Shown: positions 7,726-17,073, counted from the first letter of the stretch. The stretch: DNA of 64,000 bases from Myxococcus hansupus (GCF_000280925.3 NZ_CP012109.1:4050501-4114500), one strand, 5' to 3'. A program made the numbers and translations. Notes: a model not told the origin generated them from the letters alone.

Positions 7726-9255
7726 TCAGGGCAGTGGAATGCCTGTCAAGGTGAGGATGGCCTTCAGGTCGTCGTCGGTGAAGAAGAGTCCGCCACCGAC
7801 GAAGAAATCGCGGCCAGCCACCAGGCGACGGGTCGCCAGGTCCCGCTGCTGCGCGTTGAGCATGTCGTCCATGCCCGCGATCAAATAGAGATGATCAATG
7901 GGCTGGGCGCGGATGGCGGCGCGCAGACGCGGGTAGCGCAGCTCATCGTCCGCGAAGTTGAAGGCGTCCAACTGGAACCGCAGCGCGTCGTTGAAGAAGT
8001 GCAGGTCGGTGCCCACGCCGCCCGTGGACTCGATGAGGCCCACGCGCAGCGTGGCGAAGTACCAGCGCTTGGCGAACTGCGCGCTGATCTTGAGGCTCTC
8101 GCGCGTCACCTTGCGCGTCTGCACCACCGGGTCCCCTTCGGACGGCGGGTTGTTCTGCACCACCTCCGTCGTCACGGTGCCGCGCGGGTCGTCCACCAGC
8201 TCCAGCAGGTAGAACTTGTCCGGCTTGGGGATGAGCCGCACGGAGAAGATGTTCTTCGAATTGCCCTGCGCGGCCAGGTACGTGCTCTGGATGCCGATTT
8301 CGGCCTGGAGGTCCGTCAGGCGCGAGGCGAAGCGGGACACATCCTGCACCGTCTCGCGCAGCTCGCGGCCCACCGTCTCGTCGGCCAGCAGCACGCCCGC
8401 GGCGCCCTCCCCTTCCTTCACCTTGCGGGTGATCTCCTCCAGGTTGCCCAGCGTTCCGTCCAGCTTCTTGAGCGTGTCCTTGATGCTGGACACCGTCTCC
8501 TTCACGTCGCCCTCGTTGCTGCCCACCATGTTCTTCACGCTCGCGAGCACCGTGCGCACGTCGCGGGTGATGAACTCGATGTTGTCGACGATGCGGGAGA
8601 TCTCCGCCTGGTTCCCCTGGGTGATGCCGCGCACGTCCTGGGAGATGCCCTCCACGTTGCCGACGATGGTGTCCAGGCGGTCCGCGTTGCGGCGCACCGT
8701 GGCGTCCACCGAGTCCGACAGCCGCACCAGGTTCTCCACGATGCGCTGGAGCGAACCGGCGCCGCGCTCCCCGCCCAGCACCTCGCGCAGCGCCCCCGTC
8801 ACTTCTTGAATGTCGGCGGTGATCTGCGACAGCGATTCGAAGACGGCCTCCATGCCCTGGGTGTCGATGACGCGGCGGATCTGCCCGCCGCTCTCCAGGT
8901 TGGGCGCGCCTTCCGTGCCAGGGTTGAGGTCCAGCAGGTAGTCGCCCAGCAGGGATTCCGAGCGCTTGGTGACGACCGCGTCCTCGCGCAGATCCACGTC
9001 CTTGCGGATCTTCAGCCACACCTTCGCCCGGGTGCCCTCCAGGGAGATGCCGTCAATCTCGCCCACGGGGATGCCGGCGATCTGCACCCGCCCGCGCACG
9101 GCGAGGCCGGAGGCATCCCGGAAATAGGCCCACACCCTCGTGGATTCGCTGTCGCTCAAACCACCTTTGCGAGCGAACAGCACGAAGGTGACGAGAAAAG
9201 CCCCCGCCGCGATGACCAGCAGGCCCACACGGAAGGGCGTGACGAGCTTCTTCAC
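7726..9255 (-). CDS. mlaD: MlaD-family (MCE domain) lipid transport protein
   Basis: About 509 residues. One transmembrane anchor ('VGLLVIAAGAFLVTFVLF', residues about 9-26) is followed by an MCE domain (about 38-120, 'SGLAVRGRVQIAGIPVGEID'), a long helical region (about 130-320, many heptads) and a C-terminal beta-rich domain with 'FFVGGGLFFTDDDLKAIL'. MCE proteins carry phospholipids across the periplasm together with MlaE and MlaF, which lie just upstream. The GTG start at 9255 was chosen because GGAG lies 9 bases before it; ATG 9303 would add about 16 residues. Longer than E. coli MlaD, as is common in delta-proteobacteria. Confidence 0.9.
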   Translation of the reverse strand: MKKLVTPFRVGLLVIAAGAFLVTFVLFARKGGLSDSESTRVWAYFRDASGLAVRGRVQIAGIPVGEIDGISLEGTRAKVWLKIRKDVDLREDAVVTKRSESLLGDYLLDLNPGTEGAPNLESGGQIRRVIDTQGMEAVFESLSQITADIQEVTGALREVLGGERGAGSLQRIVENLVRLSDSVDATVRRNADRLDTIVGNVEGISQDVRGITQGNQAEISRIVDNIEFITRDVRTVLASVKNMVGSNEGDVKETVSSIKDTLKKLDGTLGNLEEITRKVKEGEGAAGVLLADETVGRELRETVQDVSRFASRLTDLQAEIGIQSTYLAAQGNSKNIFSVRLIPKPDKFYLLELVDDPRGTVTTEVVQNNPPSEGDPVVQTRKVTRESLKISAQFAKRWYFATLRVGLIESTGGVGTDLHFFNDALRFQLDAFNFADDELRYPRLRAAIRAQPIDHLYLIAGMDDMLNAQQRDLATRRLVAGRDFFVGGGLFFTDDDLKAILTLTGIPLP

Positions 9256-9360
9256 CTGTTGTGACTCCGAGCGCGACCGGCCGGGCGGGACTCTAGCGTT
9301 TTGCATCCCGAGTGCCACAAATTCGTGCGGCGCCCGGGGTTCGGCGGCCCCACTGCCACG

Positions 9361-10139
9361 TCAGTTCTTCCCGAACCACGTCTCCAGGAACACCTTCACC
9401 GCGGGGTGCTCGGACTCCCGGAGTTGCTCCGGCGTCCCGTTGGCCACGATGACGCCCTTGGAGAGGAAGGCGATCTGGTCCGCCACGTTGAAGGCGGACG
9501 AGATGTCGTGGCTGATGACCACGCTGGTGACGCCCAGCTCCCGCTGCGCGGCGAGGATCATCTCGTCCACGTAGTCGGTGGTGATGGGGTCCAGGCCCGT
9601 GGTGGGCTCGTCATAGAGGACCACCTTGGGGTCCATGACGATGGCCCGCGCCAGCCCCACCCGCTTGCGCATGCCGCCGGACAGGTCTGCGGGGAAACGG
9701 TCCTCGACGTCCTTCTTGAGGCCCATCAAATCCAGCCGCGCCCGGACCTTCTGGCGGATGACGTCCTCGGGCTCCCGCGTGTGCTCACGCAGGGGAAGGC
9801 CACGTTCTCGAAGACGGTCATCGAGTCGAACAGCGCCGCCGCCTGGAACACCATGCCGAACGTGTTGCGCACCTGCTGGAGCGCCTCCACGCCCATGGGG
9901 ACGATGTCCTCCCCGTCGATGATGACCTTGCCGCTGTCCGGCTTGAGCAGGCCAATCATGTGCTTCATCAGCACCGTCTTCCCGGAGCCGGAGCCGCCCA
10001 GGATGACGCAGGTGCTGCCCGCGGGCACCGTGAGGTTGATGCCGGTGAGGACCTTGTGGTCGCCAAACGTCTTGTGCAGGTCCTCGACCTGAATCATCGG
10101 CCGGGAGGCCGCGGGGGACCTGGAGGCCGGGGACGCCAT
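9361..10139 (-). CDS. mlaF: MlaF-type ABC transporter ATPase (frame broken by one missing base)
   Basis: ATPase of the Mla phospholipid importer/exporter. The first part has Walker A 'GGSGSGKT' and Q-loop 'VFQAAALFDSM'; the second part, in another frame, has signature 'LSGGMRKRVGLARAI', Walker B 'VVLYDEPTTGLD' and the H-loop 'VISHD'. The frames join at the CCCC run at 9792-9795 (minus strand TTCCCCTGCG): one added C gives 'AFPLREHTREPEDV', the normal family sequence. Total length is 779 bp, one short of 260 codons. ATG 10139 shares a base with the mlaE stop (TGATG). If the deletion is real the protein would stop after Walker A. Confidence 0.85.
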
Positions 10140-10953
10140 CAGAAGAAGAGGACGCCGATCATGAAGTCGAGGATGAAGATGGACAGCGCGCTGGCCACCA
10201 TCGCCTCGGTGGTCGCCTGCCCTACCCCCTTGGCGCCGCCCGAGGCGTTGAACCCCTTGAAGCAGCAGATGAGCGCCACGGACAGCCCGAACACGGCGCC
10301 CTTGATGAGCCCCTGGAACACATCTTCGGGCGCCAGCCATTGCTGGGTGCGCGACAGGAACGTGCCGGGCGAGATGCCCAGGCCCCCACGGCCACCACGT
10401 ACGCGCCGCCCATGCCCATGGTGTTGAAGAGCATGGTGAGGGCGGGGACCATGAAGAGGCCCGCGAGCACCCGGGGGACCAGCAGGTACTGCACCGGGTT
10501 GACGGCCATGGTCTCCAGGGCGTCCACCTGCTCGGTGACGCGCATGGTGCCCAGCTCGGTGCACATGGCGGAGCCGGCGCGCATGGTGACCATCAACGCG
10601 GAGAACACGGCCGCCAGCTCGCGCGTCAGGGTCAGCGCCACGGTGGGCCCCACCAGGCTCTCCGCGTCGAAGAGCTGGAAGGCCGTGGACGTCTGGAGGG
10701 CGAAGACCATGCCGGTGAACGCACCGGTGAGCGACACGATGAAGATGGACCCCACGCCTACGAAGTCCAGTTGGGCGAAGAGGTTGGCCAGCCGGAAGGG
10801 CCGACGCACGCTCCAACGGAACACATCCAACCCCATGGCGACGATGCCGCCCAGGGTGCTGACGACGTCGATGAGCCCCTGACCGAAGCTTGTGACAGCC
10901 TGGGTGAAGAGCCCGGGCTCGCGCGCCGGCTTGGTGGGGGTCTGCATGGTCAT
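10139..10953 (-). CDS. mlaE: MlaE-type ABC transporter permease (frame broken by one missing base)
   Basis: Integral membrane permease of the Mla/MCE system: 'GVGSIFIVSLTGAFTGMVFALQ', 'RELAAVFSALMVTMRAGSAMCTELG', 'VNPVQYLLVPRVLAGLFMVPALT' are typical MlaE helices and the conserved RAGSA box. After 'GGAYVVAVG' the frame is lost at the run of five C at 10383-10387; one more base restores 'GLGISPGTFLSRTQQWL' and the normal end 'FILDFMIGVLFF'. The length (815 bp) is one base short of 272 codons. Start ATG 10953 or 10947. First gene of the mlaE-mlaF-mlaD set. Confidence 0.85.
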
Positions 10954-11117
10954 GCGTTCGGCGCTACTCTTATGGCGGCCTGGAGGCCGGCACAAGACCC
11001 AGGGAGGCAGGCGACGAAGACACTTCCTCCCGCGGAAGCGATGCCGTTATGTTCCGCGCCCCTTTACTCCCATGCCCGGCGGCGTCCCGCGCCGGGCCGA
11101 GAAACAGACGAACGAAC

Positions 11118-11695
11118 ATGGCAACTCATAAGGTCGGCGGCGAGGTGGATGCGCTGTGTACCCGCTGCAAGCTCACTCTCGCGCACACCATCCTGGCGAT
11201 GGTCGGAACGAAGATTGCCCGGGTGCGCTGCAATACCTGCGGTGGTGACCACGCCTACCGTGGGGCTCCTGGCGTGACGGATCGCCCCTCGTCCTCCAGC
11301 ACCACCCGCACGGCGCGCGCCTCCAGCGGCGGCAGCTCCCCGAGCAAGGCGGAGAAGATCATCATCTCCTTCGAGGAGCAGCTCGCCGGGAAGGACGTGG
11401 CCAGCGCGCCCCGCTACAGCCCCAAGGACACCTACCGGGTGGACCAGGTCATCCAGCATCCCACCTTCGGCACGGGGTTCGTGACGGCGGTGCGCGGTGA
11501 CAAGGTGGACATCACGTTCCGGGGGACACCAAGACGCTGGTGCACGGCCGCGGCGGCGCTCCGACCGAGAAGCCCGTCTTCAGCCCGCCCGTCCGCCAGA
11601 CGACCGGCCCCGCCGACAAGCCGCAGCCCGTCAGCGAGGATGCCGAGCAGCCGCCGATCCCGACGGACGAAGAGCTGTTCCCTTCGGGAGACTGA
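11118..11695 (+). CDS. Zinc-ribbon protein (frame broken by one missing base)
   Basis: The N-terminus (MATHKVGGEVDALCTRC...) has a four-Cys ribbon: CTRC at residues 14-17 and CNTC near 39-42, a likely Zn site. After a Ser/Thr/Ala-rich linker comes 'IQHPTFGTGFVTAVRGDKVDITF', a small beta-barrel-like segment that could bind nucleic acid or protein (inference). The frame breaks at the GGGGG run at 11521-11525. One more G gives 'GDTKTLVHGR' and a natural end 'IPTDEELFPSGD', 192 residues in all. It is divergent from mlaE and 30 bp before the next plus-strand gene. Function unknown. Confidence 0.72.
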
Positions 11696-11728
11696 TTCCG
11701 CCGCGAATCTCCAGGAGGGGCACCGACG

Positions 11729-13141
11729 ATGAGACTGCGTGCACTGCCCCTCCTCCTGTGGTGGCTCGCCATGCCCATGGCGAGCACGGCGGCGACGCCC
11801 GAGGCCCGGGTGTCCTGGAAACCCGAGCGCATCGTGCTCGGCCGGGACGCCCAGGTGGCCATCGAGGTCCAGGTGCCCTCCGGTGCGGGCTCGCTCCACG
11901 CCGCGGCATCGTCGGGCACCTTCGTTTCAGACCGGGTGGAAGGCGGCTCCGTCCGCACCTTTCAGTGGCGGCCTCCCCCGGTGCGGTATCCCCAGGTGGC
12001 GGTGCTCCTCTTCTGGATGGACGGCGCCAGCCCGGGTGCGCCTCCCTGGGTGACGGTGGCGCGGCTTCCGTTGTTGGGGCAGACGGAGCTCGACGTGGTG
12101 ACCGCCGCCGGGGCGAACGTCGACGTGGAGGTGGCGGAGCGCCGCTTCGGTCCGGTTCGCGCGAATGCCCAGGGAAAGGCGCGGGTTCCCGTCGAAGTGC
12201 CTCCGGGCGTCCGGCGCGCGCGGGTGCTCGCCACGCGGGACACGCTCCGCACGGACGCGACGGTTCCGCTGGATGCGCCTCCGGAGTCTCCGCTCGCGGT
12301 GACGCTGACGGCGCGGCCACTTCACGCGAAGGATGGCGGCTGGCTGCTGGTGGCGGGACCGGCTCCGCTGCGCGCGGACGACGTGACGCTGGCGCCCGAG
12401 GGCGCGACGGTGCGGATGGCGCCGCCACTTCCGGCCGCGAACACTTCGGGCGCGCGGACAGGGACGCAGCGGGCCCTCACGGAGGACGTGCTTCGGTACC
12501 GCGTCGTGCCGGTCCCCGGCGCCACGCAGGTGGACGTGCGTGTCGAGCGTCCTGGCAAGGCACGCGCGGCCAGCGCGGAGGCCCGCGTCGCTCGGGTGTC
12601 CGCGCCTGTCTCGGCACGGGATTCAGAGGGTGGCGACGCGTGGCAGGCGTCGTACTTCCTGCTCGCGGGGGGCGTGGTGGCGGGAGGCTCCGACGCGGGA
12701 CCAACGGGCAGCGTGGGTGTCACGGTGGTCACGCCGTTGTGGCGCCAGCGGGTGGCCGCGGAGCTGGAGGTGGGGGCTCGGACCTCGAGCGACAACACCA
12801 CCGTGAGTGGGGTCGGCGCGACGCGTTCCCAGGTGCTGGCCCTGCCCGTGCTGCTGTCGGTCCGCGCGGAGCTGTTCAGGCGAGCGGGATTCTCGCTGCA
12901 TGGCCGAGCCGGTGGCGGCCCCATGCCCATCCACCACTACCGCTCCAGCGAGCTTCAGGCCGAAGTGAAGGAGAGCAAACTCCGGGGCATGGGGTTCCTC
13001 GCCCTTCAGGCCGACTACCGATTCGGCCGCTGGAGCGCACTGGCGGAGGCACGCGGGGCCTGGGCTCCGGTGCGTACTCCGTGGCTGGACACCCAGCTTG
13101 GTGGCTTCGCGGTGCTTCTCGGGGCGCGCTTCCAGCCGTGA
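11729..13141 (+). CDS. Exported protein with probable C-terminal outer-membrane barrel
   Basis: A 470-residue protein with signal peptide (MRLRALPLLLWWLAMPMAST, cleavage near TAAT). The N-terminal 300 residues are beta-rich with an Ig-like look. The C-terminal third has alternating hydrophobic strands ('SVGVTVVTPLWRQRVAAELE', 'FLALQADYRFGRWSALAEAR') and ends in 'GGFAVLLGARFQP', features of outer-membrane beta-barrel proteins, though the terminal residue is not aromatic. No family was recognised by eye. It follows the zinc-ribbon gene by 33 bp and may share its promoter. Downstream lies the 59-bp repeat region. Confidence 0.75.
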   Translation: MRLRALPLLLWWLAMPMASTAATPEARVSWKPERIVLGRDAQVAIEVQVPSGAGSLHAAASSGTFVSDRVEGGSVRTFQWRPPPVRYPQVAVLLFWMDGASPGAPPWVTVARLPLLGQTELDVVTAAGANVDVEVAERRFGPVRANAQGKARVPVEVPPGVRRARVLATRDTLRTDATVPLDAPPESPLAVTLTARPLHAKDGGWLLVAGPAPLRADDVTLAPEGATVRMAPPLPAANTSGARTGTQRALTEDVLRYRVVPVPGATQVDVRVERPGKARAASAEARVARVSAPVSARDSEGGDAWQASYFLLAGGVVAGGSDAGPTGSVGVTVVTPLWRQRVAAELEVGARTSSDNTTVSGVGATRSQVLALPVLLSVRAELFRRAGFSLHGRAGGGPMPIHHYRSSELQAEVKESKLRGMGFLALQADYRFGRWSALAEARGAWAPVRTPWLDTQLGGFAVLLGARFQP

Positions 13142-13198
13142 CGTGAGCGTGGGCCCGGCAACGCCGGCCGGGGCGCCGTACTCTCGGCATCCGCGCAC

Positions 13199-13590
13199 CT
13201 GCAGCTCCGCGAAACAGCTCGCGAGCCAGAGCCTTTACCGCGCACCAGCAGCTCAGCGCCGCATAGCGCCTCACGAGCCCGCGCCATACCCGAGCGTCAG
13301 CAGGTCACCTCGCGCCGCCGCGCAACAGCTCGCGCCATACCCGAGCATCAGCAGCTCAACTCGCAGCCCCGCATAGCGCCTCACGAGCCCACGCGATGTC
13401 CGAGCGTCAGCAGGTCACCTCGCGCCGCCGCGTAGCAGCTCGCGAGTCCGAACCGTGCCAGCCCGACAGGAGCTCAGTTCGCGGCGTCGCGTAGCAGCTC
13501 GCGAGCCTAAGCGCTGTCCTCCCGTCAGCACCTCAACTCGCGGCGCCGCGCAGCAGCTCGCGAGCCCGCTCCATGTCCGCGGGCAGCGGC
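13199..13590. repeat. Degenerate 59-bp tandem repeat
   Basis: About seven imperfect copies. The shared core 'CAGCTCGCGAG' (or its variant CGCCTCACGAG) recurs at 13215, 13267, 13326, 13377, 13436, 13495 and 13554: spacings are 52, 59, 51, 59, 59 and 59. Each unit also holds 'CAGCAGGTCACCTCGCGCCG'-like and 'CCATGTCCGAGCG'-like segments. The last copy is the 3' end of the pseudouridine synthase gene on the minus strand (codons for MERARELLRGAAS), so the array looks like decayed copies of that gene end, spread into the space between two convergent genes. It fills the 391-bp gap between 13141 and 13533, in which I see no gene. Confidence 0.8.
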
Positions 13591-14231
13591 GACTCCACGG
13601 CGCGAGCCGGCACACCTTGAAGCGCGGGCCACTCCACGCGCGCGGCATGCAGCGGCGTACGCGCCAGCACCACGGAGTCCCCTGCCCCACCCAGGTCCTT
13701 CTCGGACAGGGGCTCCTCGCGCCCGTACTGATGGTCCACCATCAACGGATGACCCAGGGACAGGAGGTGGACGCGAATCTGGTGCGTACGTCCCGTCAGC
13801 GGCTCCGCCTCCACCAGCGACGCGCGCTCGAACGTCTCCACCGGCCGGACGCGGGTGCGCGAAGCCTTGGCCTCCGCCTCCCCAGGCCGCGCCACGCGCA
13901 TGCGCCCCTTGCGCCCAGCCACCAACGGCGCATCCACGAGCTGCGGCGCCTCCACCCGGCCGTCCACCAGCGCCACGTAGCGCTTGCGCACCTTGCCCGT
14001 CTCGAACGCCCCGGAGAGCGCCCGGTGGACCTGAGCATCCAACGCGAAGACGAGCGCCCCCGAGGTGTCCCGGTCCAACCGGTGCACCACGAAGACCTTC
14101 TGGCCGCGCTGCGTCTCCAGCAACTCCCGGAGCGAGGGCCCACCCTCGCGTCCGGGAATGACGAGCATGCCGGGTGGCTTGTCCACCACGAGCACGCCCC
14201 CGCCCTCGAAGAGGATGCGGACGTCGGTCAC
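13533..14231 (-). CDS. RluA-family pseudouridine synthase
   Basis: A 232-residue enzyme that converts uridine to pseudouridine in rRNA or tRNA. 'HRLDRDTSG' at residues about 50-58 is the family catalytic box, with Asp53 as nucleophile; 'EPLTGRTHQIRVHL' and 'GHPLMVDHQYG' are also typical. There is no S4 domain, so it fits the RluA/RluC-like short group; the target site is unknown. The GTG start overlaps the M16 gene stop by 4 bp. The coding end 'MERARELLRGAAS' lies in the last copy of the 59-bp repeat. Confidence 0.92.
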   Translation of the reverse strand: MTDVRILFEGGGVLVVDKPPGMLVIPGREGGPSLRELLETQRGQKVFVVHRLDRDTSGALVFALDAQVHRALSGAFETGKVRKRYVALVDGRVEAPQLVDAPLVAGRKGRMRVARPGEAEAKASRTRVRPVETFERASLVEAEPLTGRTHQIRVHLLSLGHPLMVDHQYGREEPLSEKDLGGAGDSVVLARTPLHAARVEWPALQGVPARAVESPLPADMERARELLRGAAS

Positions 14232-15700
14232 TCGTACTCCGACGCCGGCACCACGGTGATGGGGCCCAGGCCCTTGAGCTGCTTCTTCACCACGTCGGCC
14301 TTGCCCAGCACCACCACCGCCGGCGGCTGCGCGAAGCAGTACTGCTTCGCCGCCGCGAGCACTTCCTTCGGCGTCACCGCGCGCAGCCGGTCCCGGAACT
14401 TCTCCACCCAGTCATCGCCCAACCCGTGCAGACGGGCCTCGGCGATGCTCCCGGCGATGGACTCGTTCGTCTCCGTGCGCAGCGGATAGAGGCCCGCGAG
14501 GTACGACTGGGCGTCCGCCAGCTCGCGCGGCTTGAGCCCCTTCTCGCGAACGCCAGCGATCTCCGCCAGCGCTACGTCGATGATCTCCCGCGTGGACTCC
14601 GTCTTGGTGAACGTGGACAGCGCGAACACGCCGCCCGCGTTCATCGAGTCGAACCACGAGCTGACGCCGTACGTGAGGCCGCGGTTGACGCGAATCTCGT
14701 TCATCAACCGCGACGTGAAGCCGCCGCCCAGCGCGATGTTCATCGCCGTGGCCGGGAAGTAGTCCGCGTGCCCCATGCGCATCCCAGGGCCGCCCAGGCG
14801 CACCTGGGACTGCGTCTGGTCCGGCTTGTCCACGATGAGCACCCGGCCGCCCTGGGCAATGCCCTTCGGCGCGGGGATGTCCATCGGCGCGTCCGGGCCG
14901 CCCGTCCAACCCGAGAACGCCTCTTCCGCGGCGGCCACCACGCGGTTCGGGGGCATGGCGCCCACGACCACCAGCATGGCCACCTTGGGCCCGATGCGCG
15001 CCTCGTGGAAGCCGACCACGTCATCCCGGGTGAACGTGCGCACGGACTTCGACGAGCCGCCCACGTCGTGCCCGTAGGGATGGTCTCCCCAGAGCGCGCG
15101 GACCATGGCCCGGTCGGCGATGATGGACGGGTCGTCCAAATCATTGGCGAAGTGCGCCAGCTCGCGCTCGCGGGCGTCGGCCACCTCGGACTCGGGGAAC
15201 GTCGGCTCGCGCACCAACTGCCCCATCACGCCGAGCATCTGCACGAAGTGCTCGGCCGGCGTGGTCAGGGACAGGGACAGCGTGTCCTCGCTCACGCCCA
15301 CGCTCAGGCTGGCGCCGACGAACTCGACGGCCTCGTCGATGGCCTGCGCGTTCAACCGGCGCGTCCCCCGGCGCAGCAGGCGGGCGGTGAAGTCCGCCAG
15401 GCCGTGCTTGCCTTCGGGGTCGGTGGCGCTGCCCGCGCGAATCACCAACCGCACGGACACCAGGGGCAGCGGGCCACGCTCGGCGGCGATGACCTTCAAG
15501 CCGCTGGACGTGGTGCTCTCATGCAGCGTGGGAAGCGTCAGCGCGCTCGCATTGGCGCGAGCCTCCCCACGCTTCGGCGGGGCCTCGCGGGACGACTTGG
15601 ACTTGCGCGAGGGAGCGGCCTTGGGGGCCGTCGCGGCTTTGAGCGCGGACGTCACGCGACGGACGGCGGCTTTCGAGGACGAACTCTTACGAGATGCCAT
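14228..15700 (-). CDS. M16-family peptidase-like protein without zinc site
   Basis: A 490-residue M16 (insulinase/MPP-like) protein. The N-terminal 45 residues are Lys/Arg/Ser/Ala-rich and low in complexity. At the place where active members have HxxEH this protein reads 'GLADFTARLL', so the Zn ligands are gone; the C-terminal half keeps 'NRGLTYGVSSWF', the R/Y motif of the non-catalytic partner. Bacterial M16 proteases often work as such pairs. The partner with an intact HLFEH lies 32 bp upstream. Together they should form a heterodimeric clam-shell protease; the substrate is unknown. Confidence 0.9.
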   Translation of the reverse strand: MASRKSSSSKAAVRRVTSALKAATAPKAAPSRKSKSSREAPPKRGEARANASALTLPTLHESTTSSGLKVIAAERGPLPLVSVRLVIRAGSATDPEGKHGLADFTARLLRRGTRRLNAQAIDEAVEFVGASLSVGVSEDTLSLSLTTPAEHFVQMLGVMGQLVREPTFPESEVADARERELAHFANDLDDPSIIADRAMVRALWGDHPYGHDVGGSSKSVRTFTRDDVVGFHEARIGPKVAMLVVVGAMPPNRVVAAAEEAFSGWTGGPDAPMDIPAPKGIAQGGRVLIVDKPDQTQSQVRLGGPGMRMGHADYFPATAMNIALGGGFTSRLMNEIRVNRGLTYGVSSWFDSMNAGGVFALSTFTKTESTREIIDVALAEIAGVREKGLKPRELADAQSYLAGLYPLRTETNESIAGSIAEARLHGLGDDWVEKFRDRLRAVTPKEVLAAAKQYCFAQPPAVVVLGKADVVKKQLKGLGPITVVPASEYE

Positions 15701-15732
15701 GAGGAGAGGGCTTTCCTTTTTCCGGTCCGGGC

Positions 15733-17046
15733 TCAGGCTTCGGTGGACGTGGGGACCAGGGTCACCACGGAGCGGGCCTCGGGCGCGAAGTACTTCGCGG
15801 CCACGGCCTTCACCCGGTCATTCGTGATGGACGCGTAAGCGGCGGGGAGCGTGAGCACGCGGCGCCAGTCACCGAGCAGCGCCTCGTAGTGCCCCAGGGC
15901 ATGGGCCCGGCCGTTGTTGGTCGCCAGCTCCCGCATGTGGTCCGAGCGCAGGTTGTTCTGGGCCTTCTGCAGCTCCCGGTCGGTGATGCCCTCGCGCGCG
16001 ATCTTCTCCAGCTCGGCGTACAGGGCGGCCTCCACCTTCTTCGGGTCGGAGTCCGGCTTCAGCGCCAGGTAGAAGAGGATGGTGCCCGGGTCGATGCGCC
16101 AGCTCCAGTCGAGCATCAGCGACACCGCCAGCTTCTGCTCGTACACCAGGGAGCGGACCAGCCGGCTCCCCTCGCCCTTCGTCAGGACGTACTGGATGAC
16201 GTCGAGCACGAAGGTGTCCTCGTCCCGGGCCGAGGGGCCGCGGTAGCCCAGCATCAACGCGGGCGACTGCGCGGGGTGACGGACCTCGGCGCGGCGCTCG
16301 CCCTTCTGGTCCGGCTCCGAGTTGAGCACCGACGCCGGCGCGGGGCCGCGAGGGATGTTCCCGTAGTACTTGCGCACCAGCGCCAGCGTCTTCTTCGGGT
16401 CGATGTCCCCGACGATGTAGAGCACCGCGTTGTTGGGCGCGTAGTAGGTGCGAAAGTACTCCTGGCAGTCCTCGCGGCGGATGGCCTCGATGTCCGCCAT
16501 CCAGCCGATGACGGGCCAGCGGTACGGATGCGCCTTGTAGACGAGCGTGCCCAGCTCCTCGTCCATGATGCCGGTGATGTCGTTGTCCACGCGGACGCGG
16601 CGCTCTTCCTTCACCACCTCGCGCTCGCTGGTGAGCGTCTCCTGGGAGATGCGCAGCGAGCGCATCCGGTCCGACTCCAGGTCGAGCACCGTCTCCAGCG
16701 CGTCGGCGGAGAAGTCGTCGTAGTACACCGTCAAGTCATTGGACGTGTACGCGTTGGAGCGGCCGCCGCTGGACTCCAGCGTCTTGTCGAACATCTTGGG
16801 GCCGTACTTCTTCGCCCCGTTGAACATCATGTGTTCGAACAGGTGGCTGATGCCGGTGATGCCGGGCCGCTCATTGCGGCTGCCCACCTGGAACACGGTG
16901 TAGAGGCTGACAACGGGGGCCTGGTGATTGGCCAGGAGCCGCACCTGGAGGCCGTTGGGAAGGGTTGCCTCGTGGACGTCGAACAGGGACTCGAGGGCGG
17001 GGTCCGCCACGCGAGTGGGTGCTTTGCTCGGGGAAGCCTTGGGCAT
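15733..17046 (-). CDS. M16-family zinc protease, catalytic subunit
   Basis: A 437-residue protein with the inverted zinc motif 'HLFEH' (His68, Glu71, His72) followed by the distal glutamate region ('ALETVLDLESDRM'). Domains: N-terminal M16 domain (about 20-190) and a C-terminal M16_C domain (about 195-380, 'VLYIVGDIDPKKTLALVRKYYG'). No signal peptide is seen, so it is cytoplasmic or leaves by an unknown route. It forms a pair with the zinc-less M16 gene downstream and follows a NarL-type regulator gene by 27 bp on the same strand. Confidence 0.93.
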   Translation of the reverse strand: MPKASPSKAPTRVADPALESLFDVHEATLPNGLQVRLLANHQAPVVSLYTVFQVGSRNERPGITGISHLFEHMMFNGAKKYGPKMFDKTLESSGGRSNAYTSNDLTVYYDDFSADALETVLDLESDRMRSLRISQETLTSEREVVKEERRVRVDNDITGIMDEELGTLVYKAHPYRWPVIGWMADIEAIRREDCQEYFRTYYAPNNAVLYIVGDIDPKKTLALVRKYYGNIPRGPAPASVLNSEPDQKGERRAEVRHPAQSPALMLGYRGPSARDEDTFVLDVIQYVLTKGEGSRLVRSLVYEQKLAVSLMLDWSWRIDPGTILFYLALKPDSDPKKVEAALYAELEKIAREGITDRELQKAQNNLRSDHMRELATNNGRAHALGHYEALLGDWRRVLTLPAAYASITNDRVKAVAAKYFAPEARSVVTLVPTSTEA

Positions 17047-17073
17047 AGGTCCCCGAACCTAACCAGAGCGTGG

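Noticed and set aside
11497-13146. Second plus-strand frame of 549 codons over the exported protein
   Set aside because: Gly/Arg-rich without a signal or domain; the 11729 frame has a signal peptide and barrel-like end.
13199-13590. Repeats considered as a CRISPR array
   Set aside because: The units are contiguous and degenerate without unique spacers, and no cas gene is near.
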